A DNA stretch of 64,000 nucleotides. Origin: Haoranjiania flava. Its GTDB lineage: Bacteria; Bacteroidota; Bacteroidia; Chitinophagales; Chitinophagaceae. The stretch spans positions 1 to 64,000 of the forward strand of contig NZ_JAOTPL010000014.1 of assembly GCF_025631005.1 (NCBI RefSeq), read 5' to 3'. Below the pieces are notes generated by a model that saw only the letters and a list, made by a program, of their open reading frames with translations, had not been told where the DNA came from and did no database searches. Shown piece after piece: positions 18,136 through 26,945 of this stretch. Numbering within the stretch: position 1 is the stretch's first letter; the number at the start of each line of letters is the position of its first letter. The position numbers were made by a program, and so were the translations under genes.

Positions 18136-18330
18136 TTAAGAAAGTATATTCCTGATCGCTTCGTATTTTTCCTTGTATTCGCGGCGTATTTCGTCACTTC
18201 TAAGCCAGTTTACGGTGCTATCGGGGTGAATAACGCTGCGGATATATTCAGGGGTACAATTGAATTTGTTTGCCAAAAACTTTACAACCTCCGCACGTTT
18301 TGCATCGTATTTTCGCCTACTTTTGTTCAT
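18136..18330 (-). CDS. Small basic protein, possible DNA-binding partner of the divergent regulator
   Basis: 64 residues, strongly basic at the N-terminus (MNKSRRKYDAKRAEVV), with a helix pattern (VVKFLANKFNCTPEYIRSVI) compatible with a helix-turn-helix and no membrane segment. Not recognised as a named family. It is divergent from the helix-turn-helix gene at 18409, and a near-perfect 14-base palindrome sits between them, the arrangement of a small regulatory switch. The start follows an AT-rich leader. Confidence 0.55.
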   Translation of the reverse strand: MNKSRRKYDAKRAEVVKFLANKFNCTPEYIRSVIHPDSTVNWLRSDEIRREYKEKYEAIRNILS

Positions 18331-18365
18331 TGCTCATATGGTTTTGTAGTTTGAAAGCAAATTTA

Positions 18366-18379
18366 ATGATAATTGTCAT
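18366..18379. promoter_or_regulatory. Near-perfect palindrome between divergent small regulators
   Basis: ATGATAATTGTCAT is symmetric in 12 of 14 positions (one T/G mismatch pair around the AATT centre). It lies 36 bases upstream of the start at 18330 and 30 bases upstream of the start at 18409, a usual place for an operator bound by the helix-turn-helix protein. Confidence 0.5.
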
Positions 18380-18408
18380 TATATGCCAAATATCCTTTGA
18401 TAAAAATC

Positions 18409-18849
18409 ATGACAGATAAAGAGAAAATAATACAATATCTTAACTATAAGGGCATTAGTAAGAACAAGTTTTATGCAAAAACAGGACTTTCAGTTGGTTT
18501 TTTAGACAGCGGAAGCAGCCTTGGTGTTGATAAATTGCGATTAGTCATAGATAATTATCATGACTTTAATCTTGACTGGCTGATTACGGGTAAAGGATCA
18601 ATGATAAAGACAGAGCATAAAGATGAATCATTATCGGGCGAAATTGACATTTTAAACCAGGAAATTAAAAATCTTCAGTCCGAAATAATTAAACTACAAA
18701 AGCAAATAATAAAAATGCATGAAGAGCAACATGCTATTAAAAGAACTCACAGCAAAACTGACTCTAAATCCGAACTTGAATTAGCACAGGTATTACAAAG
18801 ACTAATGAATATTGGAGAAAAAAAGAAACAACAAATGTCCGGGAAATAA
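18409..18849 (+). CDS. Helix-turn-helix regulator with C-terminal coiled coil
   Basis: About 146 residues from the ATG at 18409; a TTG 12 codons upstream is in frame but overlaps the operator-like palindrome. Residues 5-65 form a Cro/CI-like helix-turn-helix domain (IIQYLNYKGISKNKFYAKTG, then DKLRLVIDNY and LDWLITGKGSM), a pattern frequent in Bacteroidota phage- and element-type repressors. Residues 80-115 are a heptad-like coiled coil (ILNQEIKNLQSEIIKLQKQI), probably for dimerisation. It is divergent from the small basic gene at 18136, and autoregulation through the palindrome at 18366 is likely. No phage structural gene is adjacent, so it may be a stranded control region. Confidence 0.75.
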   Translation: MTDKEKIIQYLNYKGISKNKFYAKTGLSVGFLDSGSSLGVDKLRLVIDNYHDFNLDWLITGKGSMIKTEHKDESLSGEIDILNQEIKNLQSEIIKLQKQIIKMHEEQHAIKRTHSKTDSKSELELAQVLQRLMNIGEKKKQQMSGK

Positions 18850-18971
18850 TCGATTGTGTTTACAGAACGGTCGCGCAGCAGCAACTTCTGTTTATTGCCC
18901 AGGGCTTTGCTTTTCATGGTTTGTTCAAGCATGCAAGTGTTAGTATTAATGTGGTAGTTATTATCATAATA

Positions 18972-20303
18972 CTACAATCCGATGACAAAAGCTGTTCCTT
19001 TTCCCTCTTCACTAAAAACCTGTATAGTTCCTTTGTGCAGCAGTATGATCTGTTTACATAAGCTCAGGCCTATGCCATTGCCGTTTTTCCTGGTACTAAA
19101 AAAGGGTATAAATATTTGTTCAGTGATTACTTCGCTCATACCAATACCGTTATCAACCACGCGTATATATTTTTTGCCGCTTTTTTGGTAAGCAGATAAA
19201 ACAATATGTGCTTCAGCCACTTCTTTGACCGCTTCAATTGCGTTAGTCAGCAGGTTTATTAAAACCTGTTCAATAAGATCTGTATCAGCCTTGATTTTTA
19301 AATCGGGCTCTTTTAGAATTACATCTAATTCTATATTTTTTTGATCAAGGGTTGGCTGCATTAAAGTTTGCAGATTTTCAAAAATATCCCTTACAAAAAT
19401 CTCCTTAATGTTTAATTTGGTTATCTTATTCAGGTTTCTGTAGGTAACAGCAAAACGCTGTAAACCATCACTTCTTTTCTTTATCGTATGCAGACCTTCG
19501 AGAAGGTCTTCGTTATCTTTATTTTTACCGGCCGTTTCTTTATCTAACTGCTTGATCAAAGTATCAGCCAATGAAGAAATGGGCGCTACAGAGTTCATGA
19601 TCTCGTGGGTCATTACATTCAATAATTTTTGCCAGGCTCTGGATTCTGTTTGGTTCAATGGCTCATTTACATTCTGAATTGCTATTAGTTTGTTGTAATA
19701 ATTGCCCGTTTTAAATAGTGTGGCATTTATTAATAACTTATCTGTTACAGCTCCCTTTTTAAAACTGAATATTTCTGATTGACCCGTTTTCATATGCAAG
19801 ATCAAATTGAGAAAATCATGGTTGCGCTTTTCAAAAGCATGAATATTTTTAGCATAAGGAATGTTGGTTAAATCTTTGAAACATTCATTGATCATAAATA
19901 TTTCACCGGTTTCAGCATTAAACGAGATAATTCCAATATTTACCATTTCCAATATCTTTTGGAGATAAGTTTTCTCCGTATTTTTCTCCCTGATGATATT
20001 TTTAAAACTTTCACTGATTGTATTTAAGCCTTTGTAGAGATGCTGCATGTCCTTTGGAGCAGTCTTGGTATTATAAGTAAGGCTATAGTCATTATACTTC
20101 ACTGCTTCAATAAATTCCAGTATTGTTTTTTCTGATTTTATGGTAATGCGAATAATTTCAACTGCAAAGAAAATGGATAATGAAAATGATACGACTGCAG
20201 GCCACCATTGTTGCTGCGTTAAAAACCACGCAAAAGCTGCCAGCGTAATAAACAACAGTATTACCTGCAGGATAAGTTTGATTTTTTTTCTTTTAAATGT
20301 CAT
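18972..20303 (-). CDS. Sensor histidine kinase, partner of the sigma-54-type regulator
   Basis: 443 residues. Two membrane helices (about 11-27 and 34-52) are separated by only a few residues, so there is no real periplasmic sensor. A PAS-like segment follows (YLQKILEMVNIGIISFNAETGEIFMINE), then the H-box with the phospho-accepting His in VMTHEIMNSVAPISS, the N-box NLLTNAIEAV, and the ATP-binding DNGIGM and GNGIGLSLCKQI. This is the NtrY-like architecture common beside Bacteroidota ABC efflux genes. It overlaps the response regulator upstream by 11 bases, so they are coupled. The stimulus is likely membrane or cytosolic; its nature is unknown. Confidence 0.9.
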   Translation of the reverse strand: MTFKRKKIKLILQVILLFITLAAFAWFLTQQQWWPAVVSFSLSIFFAVEIIRITIKSEKTILEFIEAVKYNDYSLTYNTKTAPKDMQHLYKGLNTISESFKNIIREKNTEKTYLQKILEMVNIGIISFNAETGEIFMINECFKDLTNIPYAKNIHAFEKRNHDFLNLILHMKTGQSEIFSFKKGAVTDKLLINATLFKTGNYYNKLIAIQNVNEPLNQTESRAWQKLLNVMTHEIMNSVAPISSLADTLIKQLDKETAGKNKDNEDLLEGLHTIKKRSDGLQRFAVTYRNLNKITKLNIKEIFVRDIFENLQTLMQPTLDQKNIELDVILKEPDLKIKADTDLIEQVLINLLTNAIEAVKEVAEAHIVLSAYQKSGKKYIRVVDNGIGMSEVITEQIFIPFFSTRKNGNGIGLSLCKQIILLHKGTIQVFSEEGKGTAFVIGL

Positions 20304-21633
20304 ATTTGTTCAATCGACGGTACAATGCAGTTCTGGTAAGGCCTAATTCTTTTGCTGCTTTAGAAATATTCCCATTATTTTTTTCAATGGCTAATAAAAT
20401 GGTATTTTTTTCCAATGCATTCAGGTTCATCTGGCTGGTAGCAGCATTTACCGCTTCATTACATTCAATGGGAGAAAAAACAATATCATTAGGTTTAATA
20501 TTAGTGGTTTCGCACATAATTACTGCTCTCTCAATTATGTATTGCAGTTCCCTCACATTGCCGGGAAAATGGTAATGCTCCAATTTTTCTATTGCTTTTT
20601 TATCAATTGACAGGAATGGTTTAAAGTATTTTTCTGAATAAAATGCTACAAAATGATCTGCCAGAAGCTGAATATCGCCGTCCCTTTGTCTTAATGGCGG
20701 AAGCAGTATTTCAACAGTATTAATGCGATAAATCAAATCTTTTCTGAAACGCTTTTCATCTGCCAGCTCGTGCATTGGCAGGTTTGTAGCACAGATTAAA
20801 CGAATATTGACAGGCAGTGGCAGGTTGCTTCCCAGCTTAATAACCTGGCGGCTTTGCAAAACGGAAAGCAGCCTTGCCTGCTGGTGCAGTGATATATTCC
20901 CGATCTCATCTAAAAACAGCGTACCGCCATTTGCAGCCTCAAACCTTCCTGTTCGTTCTTCGCGGGCGTCTGTAAAGGCGCCTTTCACATGGCCGAACAA
21001 TTCGCTCTCGAAGAGCGTTTCGGTGAGCGAACCAACATCTGTTTTAATAAATGGTTTTGATGCACGCAGCGATTGCTGGTGTATTGCTTTTGCCACAAGG
21101 TCTTTACCGGTGCCGTTTTCGCCGAGTATTAAAATATTAGCATCCGTGGGCGCTATTTTTTCAATTTTTTTCAGCACATCTTTCATCACCTCCGACTTCA
21201 CCAAAAAATTTCCTTTGTCTTCACGGATGGTGATATCAGTTCCAGATTTCTTTTTCAGTATATCCCTGATGCTATTTAATAAGGATTCATTCTGCCAGGG
21301 TTTTAGTAAGAAGTCTGATGCTCCTTCTTTTAATGATCTTACTGCCAGGTCAATATCTCCATAAGCGGTAATCATTATAACAGAAGCGTTTGAGCCTAGT
21401 GATTTTACTTTTCTCAACCAATACAATCCTTCATTTCCGGAATTTAGAGAACTGCTGAAATTCATATCCATTAGTACCACGTCAAAATCTCTTTTCAGGA
21501 AAATAGAGCGCAGCATCTCAGGATTTTTTTCCGTAACAACTTCTTTTGCATGAGACTTTAAGAGGAGCCTGGCGGCAGTTAATACATCCGCATCATCATC
21601 AATCACCAGTATAGTCGCGTCCCTGAGTAACAT
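20293..21633 (-). CDS. Sigma-54-type response regulator (NtrC family)
   Basis: 446 residues: receiver domain (IDDDAD at the acidic pocket, phospho-accepting Asp in VVLMDMNF near residue 57, Lys in LLKPW), AAA+ domain (Walker A GENGTGKD, Walker B GGTLFLDEIG) and a C-terminal Fis-type helix-turn-helix (ISKAAKELGLTRTALYRRL). The loop that contacts sigma-54 reads GAFTDA instead of GAFTGA. It is divergent from the HlyD-ABC-TolC operon; the 210-base intergenic holds a perfect inverted repeat at 21710-21730 that could be its binding site. It most likely activates the efflux operon. Confidence 0.92.
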   Translation of the reverse strand: MLLRDATILVIDDDADVLTAARLLLKSHAKEVVTEKNPEMLRSIFLKRDFDVVLMDMNFSSSLNSGNEGLYWLRKVKSLGSNASVIMITAYGDIDLAVRSLKEGASDFLLKPWQNESLLNSIRDILKKKSGTDITIREDKGNFLVKSEVMKDVLKKIEKIAPTDANILILGENGTGKDLVAKAIHQQSLRASKPFIKTDVGSLTETLFESELFGHVKGAFTDAREERTGRFEAANGGTLFLDEIGNISLHQQARLLSVLQSRQVIKLGSNLPLPVNIRLICATNLPMHELADEKRFRKDLIYRINTVEILLPPLRQRDGDIQLLADHFVAFYSEKYFKPFLSIDKKAIEKLEHYHFPGNVRELQYIIERAVIMCETTNIKPNDIVFSPIECNEAVNAATSQMNLNALEKNTILLAIEKNNGNISKAAKELGLTRTALYRRLNKYDI

Positions 21634-21709
21634 AGTTTTTCTAAAGCAAATTTACGAATACCTCTATTTTTACAATTCTAAAGATATTGTAAATAGAAAC
21701 TGTATCAAA

Positions 21710-21730
21710 ACCGCACAGTTGGTGTGCGGT
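21710..21730. promoter_or_regulatory. Perfect inverted repeat, candidate enhancer site for the NtrC-type regulator
   Basis: ACCGCACA and TGTGCGGT form perfect 8-base arms around a 5-base spacer. The arms are much richer in G and C than the surroundings. The site is 77 bases upstream of the response regulator start and about 62 bases upstream of a sigma-54-like element facing the efflux operon, which suits an upstream activating sequence. Confidence 0.5.
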
Positions 21731-21791
21731 ACTGTAACATCTAAATATTTCATCAGCCATTTAAAGTTATGCGATTCAATTAGTTGCTAAT

Positions 21792-21807
21792 TTGGCATAG
21801 CATTGAT
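21792..21807 (+). promoter_or_regulatory. Weak sigma-54-like promoter of the efflux operon
   Basis: TTGGCA at 21792-21797 followed by TTGAT starting at 21803 resembles the -24/-12 pattern TTGGCAC-N-TTGC, but the spacer is one base short and the -12 GC is missing. It lies 37 bases before the GTG at 21844. A TTAATTTG at about 21810 is an alternative housekeeping -7 element. Confidence 0.28.
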
Positions 21808-21843
21808 TGTTAATTTGTAAAATCATCAATAAAAATATTACAG

Positions 21844-23100
21844 GTGGACAGGCCGATTGAGAAAAAATTTTGGAGTAAGAAAAGGATCCTGATGATCGCA
21901 GCAATTACCGGGATTGCGGTGTTAATAGGTTTGAGTATTTACCTCAGCACCGGCAATAGCAAACTGAATGTAGATACAGAACGTATAACTATCAGTGAAG
22001 TAAAAAAGGCACTTTTCAAAGAATACATTCCTGTAAACGGTGTGGTTTTACCAATGAATACTATTTACCTGGATGCAATGGAAGGCGGGCGCGTTGAAGA
22101 AAAATATGTGGAAGATGGTACTGTGATGGCGAAGGGACAGCCTATCCTCAGGCTGAGCAATTCTGACCTGATGCTGAATTTGCTCACTCAGCAATCACAG
22201 GTGTATAATACACTTACGCAGATGCAGATTGCGCAAAATGCCGCACAACAAAATACAGTGTCGAAACTTAATCAGATGGCAGATGTGGAAAGCCAGTTAA
22301 AAGAAGCAAAAAGGGTTTATGAAATGAATAAATACCTTTATGAAAACAATGCCATTGGTTTGCAGGAATTTAAAAAATCAGAGAATGATTATAATTATTA
22401 CGCACAAAAAAAAGAACTGTCTGAAAGAATACTGAAGCAGGATGAAGAGTTGAGCCGTCAGCAAACCAAACAGGCCGGTCAATCGTATGCAGGGTCACAA
22501 CGTACATTAGGCTTGTTTAGCCAAAAGGTTGGGGACCTTATTGTACGTGCTCCTGTAGCAGGGCAGCTCACATCTTTAGATGCTGAGATAGGACAATCTG
22601 TAAACAAGGGCACAAGGTTAGGCCAGCTGGATGTAATAGGTAGTTATAAGGTGCGTGCTGATATTGACGAGCATTATATTTCAAGAATTTTTACAGGATT
22701 AACCGGCGAAGCAAGCATAGCTAATAAACCTTATCAGTTAACCGTTAAAAAAGTTTTCAGCCAGGTAAACAATGGCCGTTTCCAGGTGGATCTGGAGTTT
22801 GTAAAAGACTGGCCGTCAGATATCCGTCGCGGGCAAACTATACAGATCAGTCTGGCGTTAAGCGATGAAACAACCGCGTTGTTGCTTCCCAAAGGCGGCT
22901 TTTACCAGCAAACGGGTGGCAACTGGGTATTTAAAGTAAGCGAAAACGGAAAAATTGCTTATAAGGTTGACGTGCAATTGGGTAGACAAAACCCGGATTA
23001 TTACGAAGTGATGAACGGATTAAAACCTGGGGATAAAGTAGTAACGAGCAGTTATGAAAATTATGGAGATATGCAGGAATTGGTATTGAAAAATCACTAA
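21844..23100 (+). CDS. HlyD-family periplasmic adaptor of an ABC efflux system
   Basis: 418 residues. A single N-terminal membrane helix (about 15-34) is followed by the biotinyl-lipoyl-like halves (GGRVEEKYVEDGTVMAKGQPIL and VGDLIVRAPVAGQLT) around a coiled-coil hairpin at about 95-205, then the beta-barrel and membrane-proximal domains ending in NGLKPGDKVVTSSYENYG. It bridges the inner-membrane permease to TolC. The only usable start in frame is GTG at 21844. It leads the operon continuing at 23737, from which it is now separated by a decayed toxin-antitoxin pair. Confidence 0.9.
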   Translation: MDRPIEKKFWSKKRILMIAAITGIAVLIGLSIYLSTGNSKLNVDTERITISEVKKALFKEYIPVNGVVLPMNTIYLDAMEGGRVEEKYVEDGTVMAKGQPILRLSNSDLMLNLLTQQSQVYNTLTQMQIAQNAAQQNTVSKLNQMADVESQLKEAKRVYEMNKYLYENNAIGLQEFKKSENDYNYYAQKKELSERILKQDEELSRQQTKQAGQSYAGSQRTLGLFSQKVGDLIVRAPVAGQLTSLDAEIGQSVNKGTRLGQLDVIGSYKVRADIDEHYISRIFTGLTGEASIANKPYQLTVKKVFSQVNNGRFQVDLEFVKDWPSDIRRGQTIQISLALSDETTALLLPKGGFYQQTGGNWVFKVSENGKIAYKVDVQLGRQNPDYYEVMNGLKPGDKVVTSSYENYGDMQELVLKNH

Positions 23101-23172
23101 GCCTCCGTAAAGTGAATATTAAAATGCTCACCGTATGTTGATTTTTATAACCTGAACAATTACATAAGCTGA

Positions 23173-23532
23173 TTAAATGAGAATGATTTTTACATCTTTT
23201 ATTTTATCAAACCCTTTGTCAGGGGTTACTACCTGTAGTTGCAGAAATTTCGCTCTGGCAGCAATTATAGCCTCGGGTGTATTCAGTATTTGGTTTTGCC
23301 TCAACTCAATTGCAATGTTTTTTATTTCCGGCGTAAGGCCTGTTATCACGCAATCATTCAAAAGAGATTTTCATAATGCTTTTTTCAAAGGCTTGAGCTT
23401 AGGTCAGCCTAAAAGTTCAATTTCAGTAATTATAGAAACATATACCGTTGCATCTAAAAATGGCTCTGTCTTTTCTATTCCTTCATGCACATTGATCAGG
23501 AAATTGGTATCGGCAACAAAATTAAGCCCATC
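23173..23532 (-). pseudogene. Decayed PIN-domain (VapC-like) toxin
   Basis: Reading the minus strand from 23532 gives FVADTNFLINVHEG, the acidic first motif of PIN nucleases, then VYVSIITEIELLG, and after two in-frame TGA stops (23404-23406 and 23371-23373) the tail LNTPEAIIAARAKFLQLQVVTPDKGFDKI, which matches the last part of PIN domains. No ATG remains in the first segment's frame. Two nonsense codons and a lost start mark it as a dead gene. It follows the antitoxin remnant with a slight overlap, the usual order, and faces against the efflux operon. Confidence 0.75.
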
Positions 23533-23689
23533 CGTGTCTTACTTTTTTCTGATAAGAAACCGCATGCAGGCTGCGTTTCAACTTGCCGAAGTGTTTACAC
23601 AGCGTTTTCTTATTCCCCATTATGGAAACATCAGAAAAAGCCTTTTACACTTTTTCTTTTGTAACAGGTTTTTTAATTTCTATAACCAT
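23522..23689 (-). pseudogene. Decayed antitoxin partner of the PIN toxin
   Basis: From the ATG at 23687-23689 the minus strand reads MVIEIKKPVTKEKV, a TAA stop at 23645-23647, then on in the same frame through KKTLCKHFGKLKR and YQKKVRHGW to a TAA at 23522-23524. Small proteins of this kind (KKxLxKHFGKLKR, then VRNEW-like) precede PIN toxins in Bacteroidota. The in-frame stop after 14 codons makes it nonfunctional. The long plus-strand frame over these bases is an antisense shadow. Confidence 0.68.
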
Positions 23690-23736
23690 ATTCCGATGCT
23701 TAAAAAATTATATTCCTTATCAAAATTTATATTAAA

Positions 23737-24474
23737 ATGATAACAACTGAAATTAAAGATGCAAGCCTGATCCCCCCTTTTGTGAACGGTGACACAATGA
23801 TAAAAATTACCGGGCTCGAAAAGATCTACAGAACCGAAGAAGTAGAAACCCTCGCCTTAAATAAAATATCCTTCGAAGTAAAGCCCGGTGAGTTTGTAGC
23901 CGTAATGGGCCCTTCCGGCTGCGGAAAGTCAACACTTTTAAACATCATCGGGCTTTTAGATGATCCCGATGCCGGGAGCTATTTGTTCAACGGGACAGAA
24001 GTGGCAAAGTTCAACGAAAGAAAACGCGCGGATATGCGCAAGAAAAACATCGGATTTGTTTTCCAGAGCTTTAACCTCATTGATGAACTGACAGTTTATG
24101 AAAACGTGGAATTGCCGCTGATGTACGCAGGTGTGAAGAAATCTGATCGTAAGGCAAGGGTTGAAGAAGTGCTGGATAAAGTGCAGATCATGCACCGCCG
24201 CAATCATTTTCCACAGCAGCTTTCAGGTGGGCAGCAGCAGCGTGTAGCTGTTGCCCGTGCTGTGGTGAACCGCCCAAAGCTTATCCTTGCCGATGAGCCT
24301 ACAGGTAACCTCGATAGCACGAACGGTAATGAAGTAATGCAAATGCTCACTGACCTCAATGAAGCGGGAACTACCATCGTCATGGTTACGCACAGCGAAC
24401 ACGATGCCCGTTACAGCCACCGCATTGTCAGAATGTTGGATGGGCAAACGGTGATTGAAAATATTTTAATTTAA
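23737..24474 (+). CDS. ABC transporter ATPase (MacB/LolD type)
   Basis: 245 residues from 23737, or 225 from the ATG at 23797 (MIKITGLEKIY), which suits the family better. All ATPase motifs are intact: Walker A GPSGCGKST, Q-loop VFQSFN, signature LSGGQQQRVAVARA, Walker B LILADEPTGNLD and the H-loop VTHSEHD. It should energise the MacB-like permeases encoded directly downstream, which move substrates from the inner membrane or periplasm to TolC by a mechanotransmission mechanism. It is separated from the adaptor gene by the dead toxin-antitoxin pair and from the first permease by 80 bases. Confidence 0.92.
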   Translation: MITTEIKDASLIPPFVNGDTMIKITGLEKIYRTEEVETLALNKISFEVKPGEFVAVMGPSGCGKSTLLNIIGLLDDPDAGSYLFNGTEVAKFNERKRADMRKKNIGFVFQSFNLIDELTVYENVELPLMYAGVKKSDRKARVEEVLDKVQIMHRRNHFPQQLSGGQQQRVAVARAVVNRPKLILADEPTGNLDSTNGNEVMQMLTDLNEAGTTIVMVTHSEHDARYSHRIVRMLDGQTVIENILI

Positions 24475-24554
24475 ATAAGCATTGTGTATGAGTTTCAGCT
24501 GTCTTACATCTCAGTTCTTACGTTTCACATCTCAAAGATCAATTCTTTAATACC

Positions 24555-26945
24555 ATGATCAAAAATTATTTCAAAACTGCGTGGCGAAACCTGTTAAAAG
24601 GCAAATTCTTTAGTGCGCTAAATTTAATCGGGCTGGCAGTGGGGCTGGCCGCAGGGATAATGATATTAATGTGGGTACATTTCCAATATAGTTTCAACAG
24701 TCACATTAAAGATGCAGACAAGATTTTTTCTGTGAATATAAAAATGCCCAATAATGGAGAAATTATACATTTCAGTAATTCCACCGGTGTTTTAAAAACT
24801 TTATCGGCTTCTATCCCGGAAATAGAATCCGTTATGCGCTTATCGCAAAATTATGTAACGCTTCTTACATACGGCTCCCAGGAATTATACAACAAAAGCC
24901 AGGCTTTTTATGCCGATAGCAATTTCTTCAAATTCTTTTCGCATCAAATTGTAGCAGGAGATAAAAAGTCGCCACTTGCATTAAGTAATTCAATCGTCAT
25001 CAATGAAACAACTGCGCGTTACTTGTTTGGCAACGACAATCCTATTGGCAAAACACTTAAGAAAGATAATTCAACCAATTATGTTGTAACCGCTGTAATG
25101 AAAGATTTTCCGAAGAACACTTCCATCAGGCCTGAAATATTATTTTCCATGGCGGAGTTAGCTTCTAATTTTACAAATAATGGCGGGAATGGGGTCTGGA
25201 AAACGATTGATGAAGATATGGGAAATTATGCCTTTTACTCTTTCATAAAGGCCCGTAATGAAAGCATAGCTGCATCTGCACTACAAAAAATTTCTAAAAT
25301 GTTTATTGAGAGATTTCCCCATAAGGAATATAAAGCTGTACAGAAAGTGCAATTTTTTCCTATGAAGTTTACTGAATTAAACCTCAGGTCTGTTGATGGG
25401 AAAGATACGAATCTGAAACTTGTGAGATTGTTTCTGGCTATTGGAATCTTGATTCTTGTAATAGCTTGTATCAACTATGTCAATCTTTCCACCGCCCGTG
25501 CTATAGGCCGAATGAAAGAAGTTGGCATGCGAAAAATTACCGGCGCCAACAAAATACAAATATTTACTCAGTTCGTTTTTGAAACCACTTTATTGTTTGG
25601 TATTGCAGCTTTGGGATGCTTATTAATGCTTTATTTTTTCATTCCTCTTTTTAATAAAACGTTTATGGAAGAGGGTTTAGAAATATCCCTGTTTGATCCG
25701 GGAATATGGAAAGTAATTTTAGTAATGTTTTTAGCCACTTTGGCTGCAGCAGCAGTATACCCAGCTATTTTTCTTTCGTCTTTTAAGCCAATGGAAGTGT
25801 TCCAAAAAAGACATTTATCCTCCTCGGGCAATTCCTACATAAGAAGGGCGCTGGTAGTTTTACAGTTCTTTATCTCTATTGTGTTGATTATAGCTACCAT
25901 CATTATCACACGCCAGATGAACTATATCAGGAAAATGGACCTGGGTTATGATCAGTCTTATGTGCTTACTGCTCCCATGAAAACGAATATGGTCATGCAT
26001 ACAGAAGCTGTGCTCAATGAACTGAGAAAGGACCCATCTATACAGGCTGCTTCTGTGGCCAACGGGTATATCAGTAGTATACAACATGCTTCAGGAGATT
26101 ATCATGATGCAGATCACAAGCCTGGCAGCATTTTCTTTTATGAATTAAATGTAGAGCCACGCTTTATTCCTGCTATGCAGTTATCAATTGCTAAGGGTAA
26201 AAATTTCTCCGGAACGCCAGGTGATTCTACATCCTTTATATTGAATGAAACAGCAATAAAAAAGCTTGCAATTAAGGATCCCATTGGAAAAGAAATTACA
26301 TACCATGATACTAAAGGTACTATTATAGGAATAGTGAAGGATTTCCATTTCCATGATTTGCATCAGCCCATAGCACCCCTAATAATGAGTAGTTCTAAAA
26401 AGGGATGGAATTCAGTACTATATGTAAAAACTACCGCACAAAATGCACAAAGAGCAATTGAAGCAACCAAAAGGCAATGGGTAAAATATACTAACGAATA
26501 TCCCTTTGAATACACATTCCTGGATGAATCATTTGCAGAGCAATATAAATCTGATATCAATTTTACAATACTTATTAAATTATTCGGAGCTATTGCCATA
26601 TTAATTTCCTGCCTTGGGCTTTTAGGGCTGGCAGCCTATAGTACAGAAGTACGCAGGAAGGAAATTGGCGTACGCAAAGTTTTAGGCGCCAATGCTTACC
26701 AGATATCTGCTATGCTAAATGCTGATTTTTTAAAGCTGGTCCTGATCTCCTTTGTTTTTGCATTGCCTGCGGGGTGGTGGGCCATGCATAAGTGGTTGCA
26801 AGGATTTGCTTACCGTACGCAGATTGAATGGTGGATTTTTGTTTTTGCGGGTACTATATCAATATTAATAGCATTGATTGCAGTAAGCACGCAGTCTGTT
26901 AAGGCAGCGCTTACTAACCCCATAAAAAGCTTAAGAACAGAATAA
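24555..26945 (+). CDS. MacB-like ABC permease (first of three paralogues)
   Basis: 796 residues with the double FtsX layout: an N-terminal helix after MIKNYFKTAWRNL, a large periplasmic MacB-type domain (about 45-280), three membrane helices with the NYVNLSTARAIGRMKEVGMRK motif, then a fourth helix, a second periplasmic domain and three more helices (YSTEVRRKEIGVRKVLGA), ending in NPIKSLRTE. These ends are shared with the two genes that follow, so the three are tandem duplicates. Likely part of a tripartite pump with the adaptor and TolC; the substrate is unknown. Confidence 0.9.
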   Translation: MIKNYFKTAWRNLLKGKFFSALNLIGLAVGLAAGIMILMWVHFQYSFNSHIKDADKIFSVNIKMPNNGEIIHFSNSTGVLKTLSASIPEIESVMRLSQNYVTLLTYGSQELYNKSQAFYADSNFFKFFSHQIVAGDKKSPLALSNSIVINETTARYLFGNDNPIGKTLKKDNSTNYVVTAVMKDFPKNTSIRPEILFSMAELASNFTNNGGNGVWKTIDEDMGNYAFYSFIKARNESIAASALQKISKMFIERFPHKEYKAVQKVQFFPMKFTELNLRSVDGKDTNLKLVRLFLAIGILILVIACINYVNLSTARAIGRMKEVGMRKITGANKIQIFTQFVFETTLLFGIAALGCLLMLYFFIPLFNKTFMEEGLEISLFDPGIWKVILVMFLATLAAAAVYPAIFLSSFKPMEVFQKRHLSSSGNSYIRRALVVLQFFISIVLIIATIIITRQMNYIRKMDLGYDQSYVLTAPMKTNMVMHTEAVLNELRKDPSIQAASVANGYISSIQHASGDYHDADHKPGSIFFYELNVEPRFIPAMQLSIAKGKNFSGTPGDSTSFILNETAIKKLAIKDPIGKEITYHDTKGTIIGIVKDFHFHDLHQPIAPLIMSSSKKGWNSVLYVKTTAQNAQRAIEATKRQWVKYTNEYPFEYTFLDESFAEQYKSDINFTILIKLFGAIAILISCLGLLGLAAYSTEVRRKEIGVRKVLGANAYQISAMLNADFLKLVLISFVFALPAGWWAMHKWLQGFAYRTQIEWWIFVFAGTISILIALIAVSTQSVKAALTNPIKSLRTE

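Noticed and set aside
17991..18197. 68-codon minus-strand frame
   Set aside because: It overlaps the better-supported small gene at 18136-18330 in another frame and shows no features.
23177..23740. 187-codon plus-strand frame between the adaptor and ATPase genes
   Set aside because: It is antisense to recognisable antitoxin and PIN-toxin remnants; its own product has no family features.
24475..24554. TCTCACATCTC-type runs before permease genes, considered as operator repeats
   Set aside because: Similar low-complexity strings occur in several gaps (also near 27000, 29490 and 31950) and look like ordinary intergenic simple sequence.
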